Assembly (NCBI GenBank): GCA_037446495.1
Contig: JBBIIL010000006.1
Span: forward strand, 1 to 64,000
DNA: 64,000 bases
DNA from: CAIXZV01 sp037446495
GTDB lineage: Bacteria; Chloroflexota; Limnocylindria; Limnocylindrales; CSP1-4
Reading direction: 5' to 3'
In this document: one piece after another, positions 33,162 to 43,749 of the stretch
How the letters are laid out: every line of letters starts with the position of its first letter
Numbering within the stretch: the first letter of the stretch is position 1
The notes under the pieces: generated by a model
The model's database searches: none
What the model was told of the DNA's origin: nothing
Seen by the model: only the letters and a program-made list of their open reading frames with translations
Translations under genes and position numbers: made by a program

Positions 33162-33361
33162 GTGAGCGACCAGCCCGCGAAGTTCTTCGTCAACTCGGGA
33201 GTCGTGACCAGCCGGGCCGACATCCGGCACCTGCTCCGACCAATCGGGAAGCAGACCGTCTCGTACCGCTACTACCGCGGCCGCGAGATGGTTGCCCACG
33301 GCACTGGCTGGGTGGAGCGGGTGGTCGCTGACGAGCCCGAGGTGTCGACGTACTTCACGCC
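33162..33361 (+). CDS. N-terminal part of an unknown protein, cut by assembly gap
   Basis: GTG start with AGGAG 7 nt upstream. The 66 visible residues (for example FFVNSGVVTSRADIRHLLRP, then SYRYYRGREMVAHGTGW) are soluble and do not look like the start of an NCS2 permease, which normally has only about 20-30 residues before GLTTFM. It is therefore probably a separate gene whose 3' end is lost in the N run. The family is not recognised. Confidence 0.55.
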
Positions 33362-33461
33362 NNNNNNNNNNNNNNNNNNNNNNNNNNNNNNNNNNNNNNN
33401 NNNNNNNNNNNNNNNNNNNNNNNNNNNNNNNNNNNNNNNNNNNNNNNNNNNNNNNNNNNNN
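33362..33461. other. Scaffold gap (100 N)
   Basis: Exactly 100 unknown bases, the usual placeholder for a gap of unknown length. The reading frame across it is accidental. Confidence 0.98.
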
Positions 33462-34736
33462 GGCCTGACCACGTTCATGGTCATGGCCTACATCATCTTC
33501 CTGAACCCGATCATCCTGACCGGCGGATTCAAGACGACCGACGCGGCGTTCACGGCGGCGGCCCTTGCAGCCGGCACGGCCCTGATCGCCGGGATCATGA
33601 CCATCGCCATGGGCGTGGTCTCGAACTACCCGCTCGCCCTTGCTGCCGGACTCGGCATCAACGGCCTGGTGGCCTACTCGTTGATCGGCCGGGGGCTGAC
33701 GCCGGCGGGCACGATGGGCGTCATCGTCCTCGAAGGCGTCGCGGTCACGATCCTCGTCGTGATCGGCTTCCGGGAAGCCGTCATGAACGCCGTGCCGCTG
33801 GCCCTCAAGAAGTCGATCGGCGTGGGCATCGGCCTGTTCATCCTGTTCATCGGATTTGCGAACGGCGGCTTCGTCGTCGCCAGCCAGGCGACGCCGGTCA
33901 CCTTCCACCTGCCCCAGACGCCGGCCGACTTCGTGTTCTGGATCGGCCTGTTCATCACGGCGGCCCTGTGGGTGCTGCGGGTGCCCGCTGCCCTGGTGAT
34001 CTCCATTCTCGTGACCACGGTCATCGCCCTCATCGCCGGCGTGGCGACCATCCCGACCAACTTCGCCCTGACGCCGTCCTTCAGCACGCTCGGCCGCTTC
34101 GACGTGACCAACGTCTTCTCGGCGATCGGGAACCCGATCTCGGCCATCCTGGTCGTGTTCGCGATCATGCTCACCGACTTCTTCGACACGATGGGCACCG
34201 TCACCGGCATCGCCGCCGAGGCCGGTCTAGCCGAGAAGGACGGCTCCGTCCCGGGCATCGGGCGCATTCTGGTCGTCGACTCGCTCGCCGCAGTTGCTGG
34301 CGGCGTCGCGGGCGTCAGCTCCAACACCACCTACATCGAGAGCGCGGCGGGCGTCGCCGAGGGCGGCCGCACGGGCTTCGCCTCGGTCGTCACCGGCGTC
34401 CTGTTCCTGATCGCGATCGTCCTCTCGCCAATCGCTGGGATCATCCCGTCGCAGGCGACGGCGCCCGCCCTGATCCTCGTTGGATACCTGATGTTCACGC
34501 AGGTCAAGGGCATCGACGTCTCCGACGCCGAGGACGGCCTGCCGGCCCTGCTCACGATGATCCTGATGCCGCTCACCTACGACATCACCGTCGGGATCGG
34601 CGCCGGCTTCATCTCCTGGGTCGCCATCAAGCTGATCAAGGGCAAGCCCGGCGAGATCCACCCGCTGATGTGGGTGGTCGCCGCCGGCTTCCTGATCTTC
34701 TTCCTCCAGGACTACATCGGGACGTTCATCAAGTAG
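33462..34736 (+). CDS. NCS2-family purine permease (AzgA-like), 5' end missing
   Basis: 424 residues are visible, beginning at GLTTFMVMAYIIFLNP, the first helix of the AzgA/PbuG branch of NCS2 transporters. GLGINGLVAYSL, IMLTDFFDTMGTVTGIA and GVSSNTTYIESAAGVAEGGRTG are the hallmark substrate-site motifs, with acidic residues on helices 8 and 10. It imports hypoxanthine, guanine or adenine with protons. Only some 20-40 N-terminal residues appear to be missing. Confidence 0.9.
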   Translation, partial: GLTTFMVMAYIIFLNPIILTGGFKTTDAAFTAAALAAGTALIAGIMTIAMGVVSNYPLALAAGLGINGLVAYSLIGRGLTPAGTMGVIVLEGVAVTILVVIGFREAVMNAVPLALKKSIGVGIGLFILFIGFANGGFVVASQATPVTFHLPQTPADFVFWIGLFITAALWVLRVPAALVISILVTTVIALIAGVATIPTNFALTPSFSTLGRFDVTNVFSAIGNPISAILVVFAIMLTDFFDTMGTVTGIAAEAGLAEKDGSVPGIGRILVVDSLAAVAGGVAGVSSNTTYIESAAGVAEGGRTGFASVVTGVLFLIAIVLSPIAGIIPSQATAPALILVGYLMFTQVKGIDVSDAEDGLPALLTMILMPLTYDITVGIGAGFISWVAIKLIKGKPGEIHPLMWVVAAGFLIFFLQDYIGTFIK

Positions 34737-34797
34737 CGGCCGTCCCTCGCGCAGCCCCGGACTGGCGGCCCCCGGGTCGCCGGTCCGTCGTTTCCCG

Positions 34798-34803
34798 TAC
34801 CAT
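34798..34803 (+). promoter_or_regulatory. -10 box TACCAT, leaderless start of the M16 gene
   Basis: TACCAT ends 8 nt before the ATG at 34812. Confidence 0.5.
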
Positions 34804-34811
34804 CGGCGGCG

Positions 34812-36083
34812 ATGTTCCACCGCACCACCCGCCTGCCCGACGGGCCGCGCGTCATCTCGGCCCGGCTGCCGGGATCGCGGTCCGTGTCCATCGCCGCGTA
34901 CGTGCTCGCCGGCTCCCGTCAGGAGGCGCCGGGCGAGGTCGGCGTCGCCCACTTCATGGAGCACCTGACATTCAAGGGCACGGCAGCGTACCCGTCGAGC
35001 CGCGCCATCTCCGAGGCGATCGAGGGCGTCGGCGGCGCCGCGAACGCGGCCACGGACCGCGAGTCCACCGTCTACTGGGTCCGCGTGCCGCGGCGCCGCA
35101 CCGAGACCGCCATGCGCGTGGTCGGCGAGCTGGTCATCCGCCCGGTTCTCGCCGACGCCGACATCGAGTCCGAGCGCACGGTGATCGTGGAGGAGGTCCG
35201 CTCGTACCGCGACGACCCGGCCGAGTACTGCCAGCTGCTGATGGGCCAGGCGCTGTTCGGCACCGGCGCGCTGGGCCGGGAGATCTGCGGTGAGGAGGAG
35301 GACGTCCGGGCGCTCCCCGCGCAGGCCATCCGGGACTTCTGGTCGGCGCGCTACCGCCCGTCGAACATCGTGGTGGCCGTGGCGGGCGATGTGGACCACG
35401 AGGAGGCGGTGAGCCTGGTGTCCGGGGCGTTCGGCCGGGGCGACGGCGCGCCCTCCGGCTTCGACCCGGCGCCCGCGCTGCCGGCCGGCCAGCGCGTGCT
35501 CACCGGCCGCCGCGACACCACGCAGGCACAGCTCGCGATCGGCCTGCCCGCGCTTCGTCGCGACCACCCCGACACCTGGAACCTGTCGCTGCTCAACACG
35601 ATCCTCGGCGACGGCATGTCGAGCCGCCTGTTCCTGGGCGTGCGCGAGGAGAAGGGACTCGCGTATGACGTGAGCTCGGGTCTCATGGAGTACGCCGATG
35701 CGGGCGCGCTCGAGATCTCGGCCGGCGTGGACCCCGCCTCGCTGCCAGCCGCCATCGAGGCAATCCTGTTCGAACTGGCGCGCATGGCCCGGGAGCAGGT
35801 GCCGGACGAGGAGCTGGCGAAGGCGAAGGCGTACCTCTCTGGTGGCCTCGAGCTGCGGATGGACGACACGCGTCACCTCGCGTCCTGGCTGGGCGGCCAG
35901 GAGTCGCTCCATGACCGGGTGTACACGCTCGACGAGGCGCTCGCCGCCGTGGACGACGTGACACCCGAGGCGATCCAGCGGGTGGCGCAGGAGCTGATCC
36001 GCGACGATGCCCTGCGCATGGCGGCCGTGGCGCCCGGCAGGTACGTCCGCGGGATCGAGAAGCACCTGCGGCTGCCGCAGTGA
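34812..36083 (+). CDS. M16-family zinc protease (processing-peptidase-like)
   Basis: 423 residues. The inverted zinc motif HFMEH is at about residue 54-58, with the distal Glu in RTVIVEEVRSYRDDP. The C-terminal domain has GDGMSSRLFLGVREEKGLAYDVSS, which carries the Arg-Tyr pair of M16B peptidases. It is a one-domain-pair protein like bacterial PqqL/YmxG. It is translated from a leaderless mRNA and coupled (GTGA) to the acidic TPR protein. It is likely cytoplasmic, since no signal peptide is present. Confidence 0.9.
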   Translation: MFHRTTRLPDGPRVISARLPGSRSVSIAAYVLAGSRQEAPGEVGVAHFMEHLTFKGTAAYPSSRAISEAIEGVGGAANAATDRESTVYWVRVPRRRTETAMRVVGELVIRPVLADADIESERTVIVEEVRSYRDDPAEYCQLLMGQALFGTGALGREICGEEEDVRALPAQAIRDFWSARYRPSNIVVAVAGDVDHEEAVSLVSGAFGRGDGAPSGFDPAPALPAGQRVLTGRRDTTQAQLAIGLPALRRDHPDTWNLSLLNTILGDGMSSRLFLGVREEKGLAYDVSSGLMEYADAGALEISAGVDPASLPAAIEAILFELARMAREQVPDEELAKAKAYLSGGLELRMDDTRHLASWLGGQESLHDRVYTLDEALAAVDDVTPEAIQRVAQELIRDDALRMAAVAPGRYVRGIEKHLRLPQ

Positions 36084-37291
36084 GGTTCCGGCGACGCGCT
36101 GGCCACGTGGAAGGGCCGGTGTTCGGGGCCGACGAGGTGCCTGTCGAGGGCGCCCCCGAGGCAGACGGCGTGGAGCTCGCGACCACGGGGGCCGGCAACG
36201 CGCTCGGGACCGACGAGCCTCAGGCACTCGCAGCCGATGCGGACCTGGCGGGCGACGGGCTGGCGCCAGACGACGTGGCCGACGGTGCCGCCGTCGAGCC
36301 CGCACAGCACCCGGGCGAAGCCGACCGCCCGGAGCGCGGAGGGCAGGGGAGCGACGCCGACGGCGGCGATGCCGTGGCGCCGGAGGGCGAGATCGAGTCC
36401 GACGCGGCTGCGGACGGCGGCGACGAGTCCGCCGCGGCTGCCGACGATGCGGGCGTCGCCGCGGCCCGCGGTGGCGGCCAGGACGCCGACCCTGCGGCGG
36501 GGCTCCCTGCCGGCAGGCCCGAGCCATGGCCCGACCCGCACGCGGGCGGTCGTCCGGCCGCGCTCCGGATCGCCGGGCTGCACCTCCGGACCGGGCAGCA
36601 CGCGCTGGCCCGTGCCGAGCTCGAGGCCCTCGCGGGCCGCGGGCGCCTGGACGAGACCGCCTTGCTCGACCTTGCCGAGGTCCGCTGGCGTAGCGGTGAC
36701 CTCTCGGGCGCCGGTGACGCCGCCAATGCGCTGTTGGCGCGCGGGAGTGAGGCGCCGCTGGCCCTCGTCATCGCGACCGAGGCTGTGGCCTCCGCCGGGC
36801 GACCGATCGAGGCTCGTCGCCTCGCGTCGCGGGCTCTGGCTGTGGTCGAGGGCCCGTTGGACCCGCTGTTCGCCGGGATGCCCCGGGCCACGATCTGGCC
36901 GGCCGTCCTGTCGCCGATGCCGACAGCCGACGCCCCCCGACGCCGAGGCCGCAGGGCCGCCGCTGCGGTCGGCGGCGCCCCGTCCACGGCAGCCGAGGCC
37001 TTCGCTGGCGGTCGCGCCGCCCTGGCCAAGGGCGATGCCAGCCGGGCGGCGCTCCTCCTGGGTGTCGCCATGCGCCTTGAGCCGGGCTTTGCCGAGGACG
37101 TCCTGCGCGCCGTCGTGGGCCGTGACGACCAGCCGCTCCTGGCGCTGGTCCGCGGCGATGCGCTGCGGCTGCTCGGCCGCGAGGCGGAGGCCCTCGAGGC
37201 GTTCAACCGCGCCCGCGGCCGCGCTTCAGCCGCGGCCACCAGTCCCAACGAGCGCAGCGGCCCGGGCCTCTTCGACGACGACCCGGCCTGA
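36080..37291 (+). CDS. Acidic low-complexity plus TPR-like repeat protein
   Basis: 403 residues. Roughly residues 15-150 are an acidic Ala/Asp/Glu/Gly-rich, probably disordered segment. From about 155 on, helical repeats of TPR type can be seen (AGLHLRTGQHALARAELEAL, LAEVRWRSGDLSGAGDAANAL, GRAALAKGDASRAALLLGVA, GDALRLLGREAEALEAFNRA). There is no enzyme motif. The GTG start overlaps the stop of the M16 protease gene, so it may be a partner or scaffold for the protease (inference). Confidence 0.68.
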   Translation: MRFRRRAGHVEGPVFGADEVPVEGAPEADGVELATTGAGNALGTDEPQALAADADLAGDGLAPDDVADGAAVEPAQHPGEADRPERGGQGSDADGGDAVAPEGEIESDAAADGGDESAAAADDAGVAAARGGGQDADPAAGLPAGRPEPWPDPHAGGRPAALRIAGLHLRTGQHALARAELEALAGRGRLDETALLDLAEVRWRSGDLSGAGDAANALLARGSEAPLALVIATEAVASAGRPIEARRLASRALAVVEGPLDPLFAGMPRATIWPAVLSPMPTADAPRRRGRRAAAAVGGAPSTAAEAFAGGRAALAKGDASRAALLLGVAMRLEPGFAEDVLRAVVGRDDQPLLALVRGDALRLLGREAEALEAFNRARGRASAAATSPNERSGPGLFDDDPA

Positions 37292-37342
37292 TCCGGGCCC
37301 GCACGGCGCCCGCACGGCGCCCGCACCATCAGCCGGTCGCGC

Positions 37343-37348
37343 TATCCT
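37343..37348 (+). promoter_or_regulatory. -10 box TATCCT before ndk
   Basis: TATCCT would give a leader of about 100 nt before ndk. Confidence 0.35.
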
Positions 37349-37454
37349 CTGCTTCCCGCGCCGAGCTGGTCTCAGCGGCCCTTGGCGAGGCGTCCCCGAC
37401 ACCCCAGCAGGCGGGTCGCCAACGGCCCGCCCCACGAGAGGCACACGCAGTCCC

Positions 37455-37922
37455 ATGGCGGAAGTCCAGCGCACCCTCCTCCTCGTCAAGCCCGACGGCG
37501 TCCAGCGCCAGCTGGTGGGCCGCGTGCTCACCCGTTTCGAGGAGCGCGGGCTCAAGATCGTCGGCCTCAAGCTGGTCCGGGCGGATCGCGCGCTCGCGGA
37601 GCAGCACTACGCCGTCCACGCCGACAAGCCGTTCTTCAGGGGCCTCGTGGACTTCATCACCTCGGCACCGCTCGTCGCAGCGGCCATCGAGGGGCCCAAC
37701 GCCATCTTGGTCGTCCGCGCGATGAACGGCGCCACGCGCCCGCATGAGGCGGCCCCGGGCTCCATTCGCGGCGACCTCGCCGTCGAGACCGCCCAGAACC
37801 TGGTCCACGCCTCGGACAGCCCTGAGAACGCGGCCGCCGAGCTCGCCCTGTGGTTCAAGCCTGACGAGCTGCTCAGCTACGAGCGTGAGATCGACCGCTG
37901 GGTGCTCGTCCCCGAGGAGTAG
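37455..37922 (+). CDS. ndk: Nucleoside diphosphate kinase
   Basis: 155 residues, slightly longer than the usual 140-150. RTLLLVKPDGVQR starts the fold, and the active-site His lies in NLVHASDSPENA. GATRPHEAAPGSIRGDLA is the conserved phosphate-binding segment. It equalises NTP/NDP pools using ATP. It is convergent with the NuoN-like gene. Confidence 0.95.
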   Translation: MAEVQRTLLLVKPDGVQRQLVGRVLTRFEERGLKIVGLKLVRADRALAEQHYAVHADKPFFRGLVDFITSAPLVAAAIEGPNAILVVRAMNGATRPHEAAPGSIRGDLAVETAQNLVHASDSPENAAAELALWFKPDELLSYEREIDRWVLVPEE

Positions 37923-37961
37923 GCGCAGGGCGCCCGACGCCGAGCTCGTTCAATCCGAGCG

Positions 37962-39806
37962 CTAGTTCCCGACCGCATCGACCCCCGCGACCGTCGGTCC
38001 GGGTTCGCCCGCGGCCCCGGCCACATCGAGCGCGCCGAACGCCACCAGCGAGGCCAGGAGCGCGAGCGCCAGCACGGCGCCCGAGAGCACGCCAGTCCGG
38101 TGGCGCCTGACCGCTCCGGCAGCCCTGGTGGTGGGATCGGTGCGGGCGGTGATGCGCGCGAGGTGCCGCGGGGCGTATGGGTCGGCGCCCCCGGACTCGG
38201 GCACTGGGTCGGGCCCGGGCGCCGGCAGCTCCAGCTGTGCTGACGCGACCGGCACCTTCGGGGAGGACACGGCGCTCGCGGCACGGCGGGTGGTCGTCCG
38301 CCCCCTGGGGCCCACGCCGGTCCCCGGCCGGACATCCCCTGTCGCAGTGGGGGTCGCAGCCGGATCCGCCGGGGGTCCCTCCGTGCGCTCCTGCTCAACG
38401 GGCAGGTCCGACCGACGGCCGCGGCCCGGCGGCACCAGTGAGACCCGCCGGGCTGGCAATCTCCCGACACCGCCCAGCTCGGGCCCCACGCGCTCGACGT
38501 GGCTCGTGCGCGTGCCGACGCCCAGCCACAGCCACCGCAGGTAGGCGGGGAGCGTGAGCAGCGAGGCCAGCAGCAGGACCGCGCTCCAGGGGCCGCCTGC
38601 GGCCCGGCCGGTGAGATCGAGTCGCGCACTCGCGACGGCCCACCCGGGGAGCCCATAGGTCGCGACCACGATCAGGACCAGGGCGATGCCCAGCACCGGC
38701 GACGGCCGGAGCCAGCCGCGAAGCTCGGGGATGGACCGCGTCTGGAAGCGGTCCTCCACCACGGTCGACCACGCGCCGAGCGCGGTCTTGGTGACCGCGA
38801 CCGTCAGCAGCCAGGCGCGGGCGGGCCCCCAGACGACGGGATCGAGCGCGGCCAGCGCGAGGACCACGAGCGCGACGTCGGCGATGGTGAGGTAGCCGAT
38901 CGCGTGACGCAGGTCGTCCTGGAGGTACGCGACGAGCGCCGCGGCCAGCGTCGCGAGCAGCGTGGCCGCCACGATCAGTGCCTGGGCGGAGCCCACCGGC
39001 GGTGCCAACGGGGCGAGGACGCCCGACGCCACGCCGACCGCGACCGCGGCGAGCGGAAGCGGCAGCCAGGCGATGACAAGCGGTTGCGAGCCGGTGGGCG
39101 CGACGTCGGTCAGGGCGCTCACGCGGACGTGCCACGGGATCGCGCCCGCACGGGCCGCCACCGCGAGCGCCATGGCGAGCAGTCCGAATGCGATGGCGGC
39201 TGCCTCACCGGACGAGGAGGACGAGTTGACGCCGTCCGGGTTGGCGAGGACCAGTCGGGCCACGACCGGCGCGACGGATGCCACAGCGACCACGACCAGG
39301 GCCGTGGCGACGGCGATCCGAACCTCGCGGGCGGCGATCCCTCCGGCGGCGGCCCGCGGGCTGGCGAGCACGACCGGCACGGACGCCAGCCCCGTGGCGC
39401 CGGCGGCGACGAGGCCGAGCACCGGCGTGGATGCGGACAGCGACACGGCGGCGCCCACGAGCGCGGCGAGCGTGGCCGGGAGCAGTGCCAACAGCCCGCC
39501 AGTTCCACGCAGGAGCCAGACGATGGCAGCGAGCACCACCGAGGACGCGGCCCACAGCACGATGACGAGCCGGAGGTACCCGCTCGGGACGAGTGCGCCG
39601 TTCCAGAGTGTTCCCGGGACGGCGCCCGTGCCATCGGGCGCGACGCTGCCCGGAGTCGGCGAGGCAGCCGCGAGCATGGCCACGAGCACCAGGGCCAGGA
39701 CCCCGCCCATGGCCCCGGCGCGTGCTGCGGCCCCCCCCCGACGCAGCCCCCACGCGGAGCTGGCGGACCCGAGCGCACCCACGACCAGCAGGGCGCCCAG
39801 GGTCAT
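37962..39806 (-). CDS. Diverged NuoN/MrpD-like membrane subunit with long hydrophilic insert
   Basis: 614 residues. About 12 helices in residues 1-430 follow the proton-conducting antiporter-like fold; RAGAIPWHVRVSALTDVAPTGSQPLVIAW aligns in position with the FHxWxPDVYExAPTPVTAF block of NuoN. The otherwise conserved Lys in the equivalent of helix 8 (RxLAYSSI) is replaced by DDLRHAIGYLTIAD. A 130-residue Pro/Arg/Thr-rich hydrophilic stretch leads to one final helix near residue 580. It is probably not a normal complex I subunit. No other nuo genes are present. It is coupled to the upstream membrane protein (4-bp overlap). Confidence 0.6.
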   Translation of the reverse strand: MTLGALLVVGALGSASSAWGLRRGGAAARAGAMGGVLALVLVAMLAAASPTPGSVAPDGTGAVPGTLWNGALVPSGYLRLVIVLWAASSVVLAAIVWLLRGTGGLLALLPATLAALVGAAVSLSASTPVLGLVAAGATGLASVPVVLASPRAAAGGIAAREVRIAVATALVVVAVASVAPVVARLVLANPDGVNSSSSSGEAAAIAFGLLAMALAVAARAGAIPWHVRVSALTDVAPTGSQPLVIAWLPLPLAAVAVGVASGVLAPLAPPVGSAQALIVAATLLATLAAALVAYLQDDLRHAIGYLTIADVALVVLALAALDPVVWGPARAWLLTVAVTKTALGAWSTVVEDRFQTRSIPELRGWLRPSPVLGIALVLIVVATYGLPGWAVASARLDLTGRAAGGPWSAVLLLASLLTLPAYLRWLWLGVGTRTSHVERVGPELGGVGRLPARRVSLVPPGRGRRSDLPVEQERTEGPPADPAATPTATGDVRPGTGVGPRGRTTTRRAASAVSSPKVPVASAQLELPAPGPDPVPESGGADPYAPRHLARITARTDPTTRAAGAVRRHRTGVLSGAVLALALLASLVAFGALDVAGAAGEPGPTVAGVDAVGN

Positions 39807-40531
39807 CGGTCGGCTCCGCGGTGGGCGTCATCGGCGGCCCGGTGACGGACCGCTGGGTCGCGCGCCAGGGCGTCCCGCAGGACAAGGTCTCCGCCGGCTC
39901 GGAGCATCGCGGTCACGATGCCCGCGACCGAGGCACCCGTGAGCGCCACCAGGACCGCGAACGCCAGCTCCAGACCCGGGTCCGTCGGGCTGCTGAGCGC
40001 GTTGTACAGCAGGCTGGCGGCGGCGATGAGCAGCACGGCGCCCAGCCCGAGTCGATGCCCGTCGCGCGGCAGGATCACCGGCGCGGCGGCCAGGACGGCG
40101 AGCGCGACGGCTGCGGCGATGGCCGCCCGCGCCACCAGAGACCCGCTGGCGAGTGTTGCGCCGGGCACGCCGGCCACCATGCCGTCACCAACGCCCATGG
40201 CGATGGTGGCCCCGAAGGCCGTGGCTGCCAGCCAGCCCGTGGCGAAGGCCGCCGCTCCGACGCCCGCGGCACCCGCCCAGCCGAGCGCGCTGCGGGCCGA
40301 CGTGCTTGGCGCCTCGCGCAGGGCGATCAAGACGAGCCAGCCGCCGAGGGCGGCACCGGCGAGGCGCGCGATGACCGCGGCGGCGGAGGGCAAGGGGTCC
40401 ACCACCAGGGCGGCCAGGAGCACGGCTCCAAAGGCGCCCACCGTGGCGTGGCGAGGGTTGGGCGCGGCAACCGCGATCACGCCCGCGGCGACCGCGGAGA
40501 CCGCGACGAGGACCAGGATGGCTGTCAGCAC
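39803..40531 (-). CDS. Polytopic membrane protein, partner of the NuoN-like protein
   Basis: 242 residues with six or seven hydrophobic segments. The N-terminus (LVAVSAVAAGVIAVAAPNPRHATVGAF) is reminiscent of NuoJ/MrpB-type subunits, in which a helix is followed by xNPxHA. The rest is not clearly alignable. The stop overlaps the ATG of the NuoN-like gene, so the two proteins are made together and likely form a complex. The family is uncertain. Confidence 0.55.
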   Translation of the reverse strand: MLTAILVLVAVSAVAAGVIAVAAPNPRHATVGAFGAVLLAALVVDPLPSAAAVIARLAGAALGGWLVLIALREAPSTSARSALGWAGAAGVGAAAFATGWLAATAFGATIAMGVGDGMVAGVPGATLASGSLVARAAIAAAVALAVLAAAPVILPRDGHRLGLGAVLLIAAASLLYNALSSPTDPGLELAFAVLVALTGASVAGIVTAMLRAGGDLVLRDALARDPAVRHRAADDAHRGADR

Positions 40532-40543
40532 CGGCGGGCCGGG

Positions 40544-41140
40544 TTAGGGGGCCGAGGCAGGGACGCCAGCGTAGGACGGGGTCTGCAGGATGCCGATCGT
40601 GGAGATCGGCCAGTACCGCAGGAAGGCCCGGCCGATGACGCTCGACTCGGGGATCGGCCCGAAGGCGCGCGAGTCCGCGGACTTCTGGCGATGATCCCCC
40701 ATCACGAACAACTCGCCCGCGGGGATCACCCAGGACGTGGTGTCGTTGAGCGGCACGGTGGGCTCGTTGACCCCCTGCGCGTTCTTGTACGTGTAGGGCT
40801 CGTCCAGCGCTACACCGTTCACCCACATCCGGCCGTCGTCGCGGACCTCCACCTTGTCGCCCGGCAGCCCGATCACGCGCTTGATGAACGGTGTCGGGTC
40901 CGAGGTCCAGTTGGGCGGCGGCGTGAACACCACGACGTCACCCCGCTTGTAGGGGTCCCACCGCGGTGTGAGCTTGTCCACCAGGACGTACTGCCCTGGC
41001 TCGAGGGTCCGCTCCATCGAGTTCTGCTGGACCTGGTACGGCTGGGCGATGAAGTTCTGGATGACGAAGAAGATGACGAGGGTGAGAACGAGCGTCTCGA
41101 CGACCTCGACGAGACACCCGAAGCCGGAGCGCTTGTCCAC
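40544..41140 (-). CDS. lepB: Signal peptidase I
   Basis: 198 residues. One N-terminal helix (VEVVETLVLTLVIFFVIQNF) is followed by the catalytic Ser in QQNSMERTL and the general-base Lys in FIKRVIGLPGD. The box E motif MGDHRQKSADSRAFGPI is intact. It removes Sec and Tat signal peptides at the outer face of the membrane. The GTG start is preceded by TATGCT at 6 nt, a leaderless arrangement. Confidence 0.94.
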   Translation of the reverse strand: MDKRSGFGCLVEVVETLVLTLVIFFVIQNFIAQPYQVQQNSMERTLEPGQYVLVDKLTPRWDPYKRGDVVVFTPPPNWTSDPTPFIKRVIGLPGDKVEVRDDGRMWVNGVALDEPYTYKNAQGVNEPTVPLNDTTSWVIPAGELFVMGDHRQKSADSRAFGPIPESSVIGRAFLRYWPISTIGILQTPSYAGVPASAP

Positions 41141-41146
41141 GCGGGG

Positions 41147-41152
41147 AGCATA
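41147..41152 (-). promoter_or_regulatory. -10 box TATGCT, leaderless GTG start of lepB
   Basis: TATGCT (minus strand) ends 6 nt before the GTG at 41140. Confidence 0.5.
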
Positions 41153-41273
41153 CAGGCCGACCGGACGGAGCGACGGCCGGTAGGGCCGAGGGGCCCACGG
41201 GGCGGTTTCGGCGGACCCTCATGCATGGGCCTCCCGGCCGGGTGCAACCAATGCGCTCCGGGCCGCATGGAGT

Positions 41274-41303
41274 TTGACCCGCGCACAATCGGACGCATAC
41301 ACT
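41274..41303 (+). promoter_or_regulatory. Promoter of hppA
   Basis: TTGACC (41274-41279) and TACACT (41298-41303) with 18 bp between them. Transcription would start near 41310, leaving a leader of about 158 nt before hppA. I see no riboswitch in that leader. Confidence 0.55.
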
Positions 41304-41468
41304 CGCGGCGTCTGGCGATTGGGCTCCTTCGTGGTCCGAGCCCCCGTCCGACCGCCCTCGCCGGCCCGCGATCCGTTCTCGGCTCGCCCTGCAACGAGTC
41401 TGCGTGGCGGCGGCAACACGTTCGACAACGTCCCGGTGACTCGTGGGTAGGAGGCTGAGCGAACCCTG

Positions 41469-43697
<2,229 letters not shown>

Positions 43698-43709
43698 CTG
43701 AGGTTCACA

Positions 43710-43739
43710 CGGGCGGTCGGCGTTCACGCCGGCCGCCCG
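43710..43739. terminator. 13-bp hairpin after hppA
   Basis: Arms 43710-43722 and 43727-43739 (one G-T pair) with a TTCA loop, 10 bp before the uppP start. Confidence 0.55.
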
Positions 43740-43749
43740 AAGCCGTCTC

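Noticed and set aside
33162..34736. Single 524-residue protein across the N run
   Set aside because: The N run is a 100-base placeholder, and the two sides do not belong to one known family. The frame agreement is chance.
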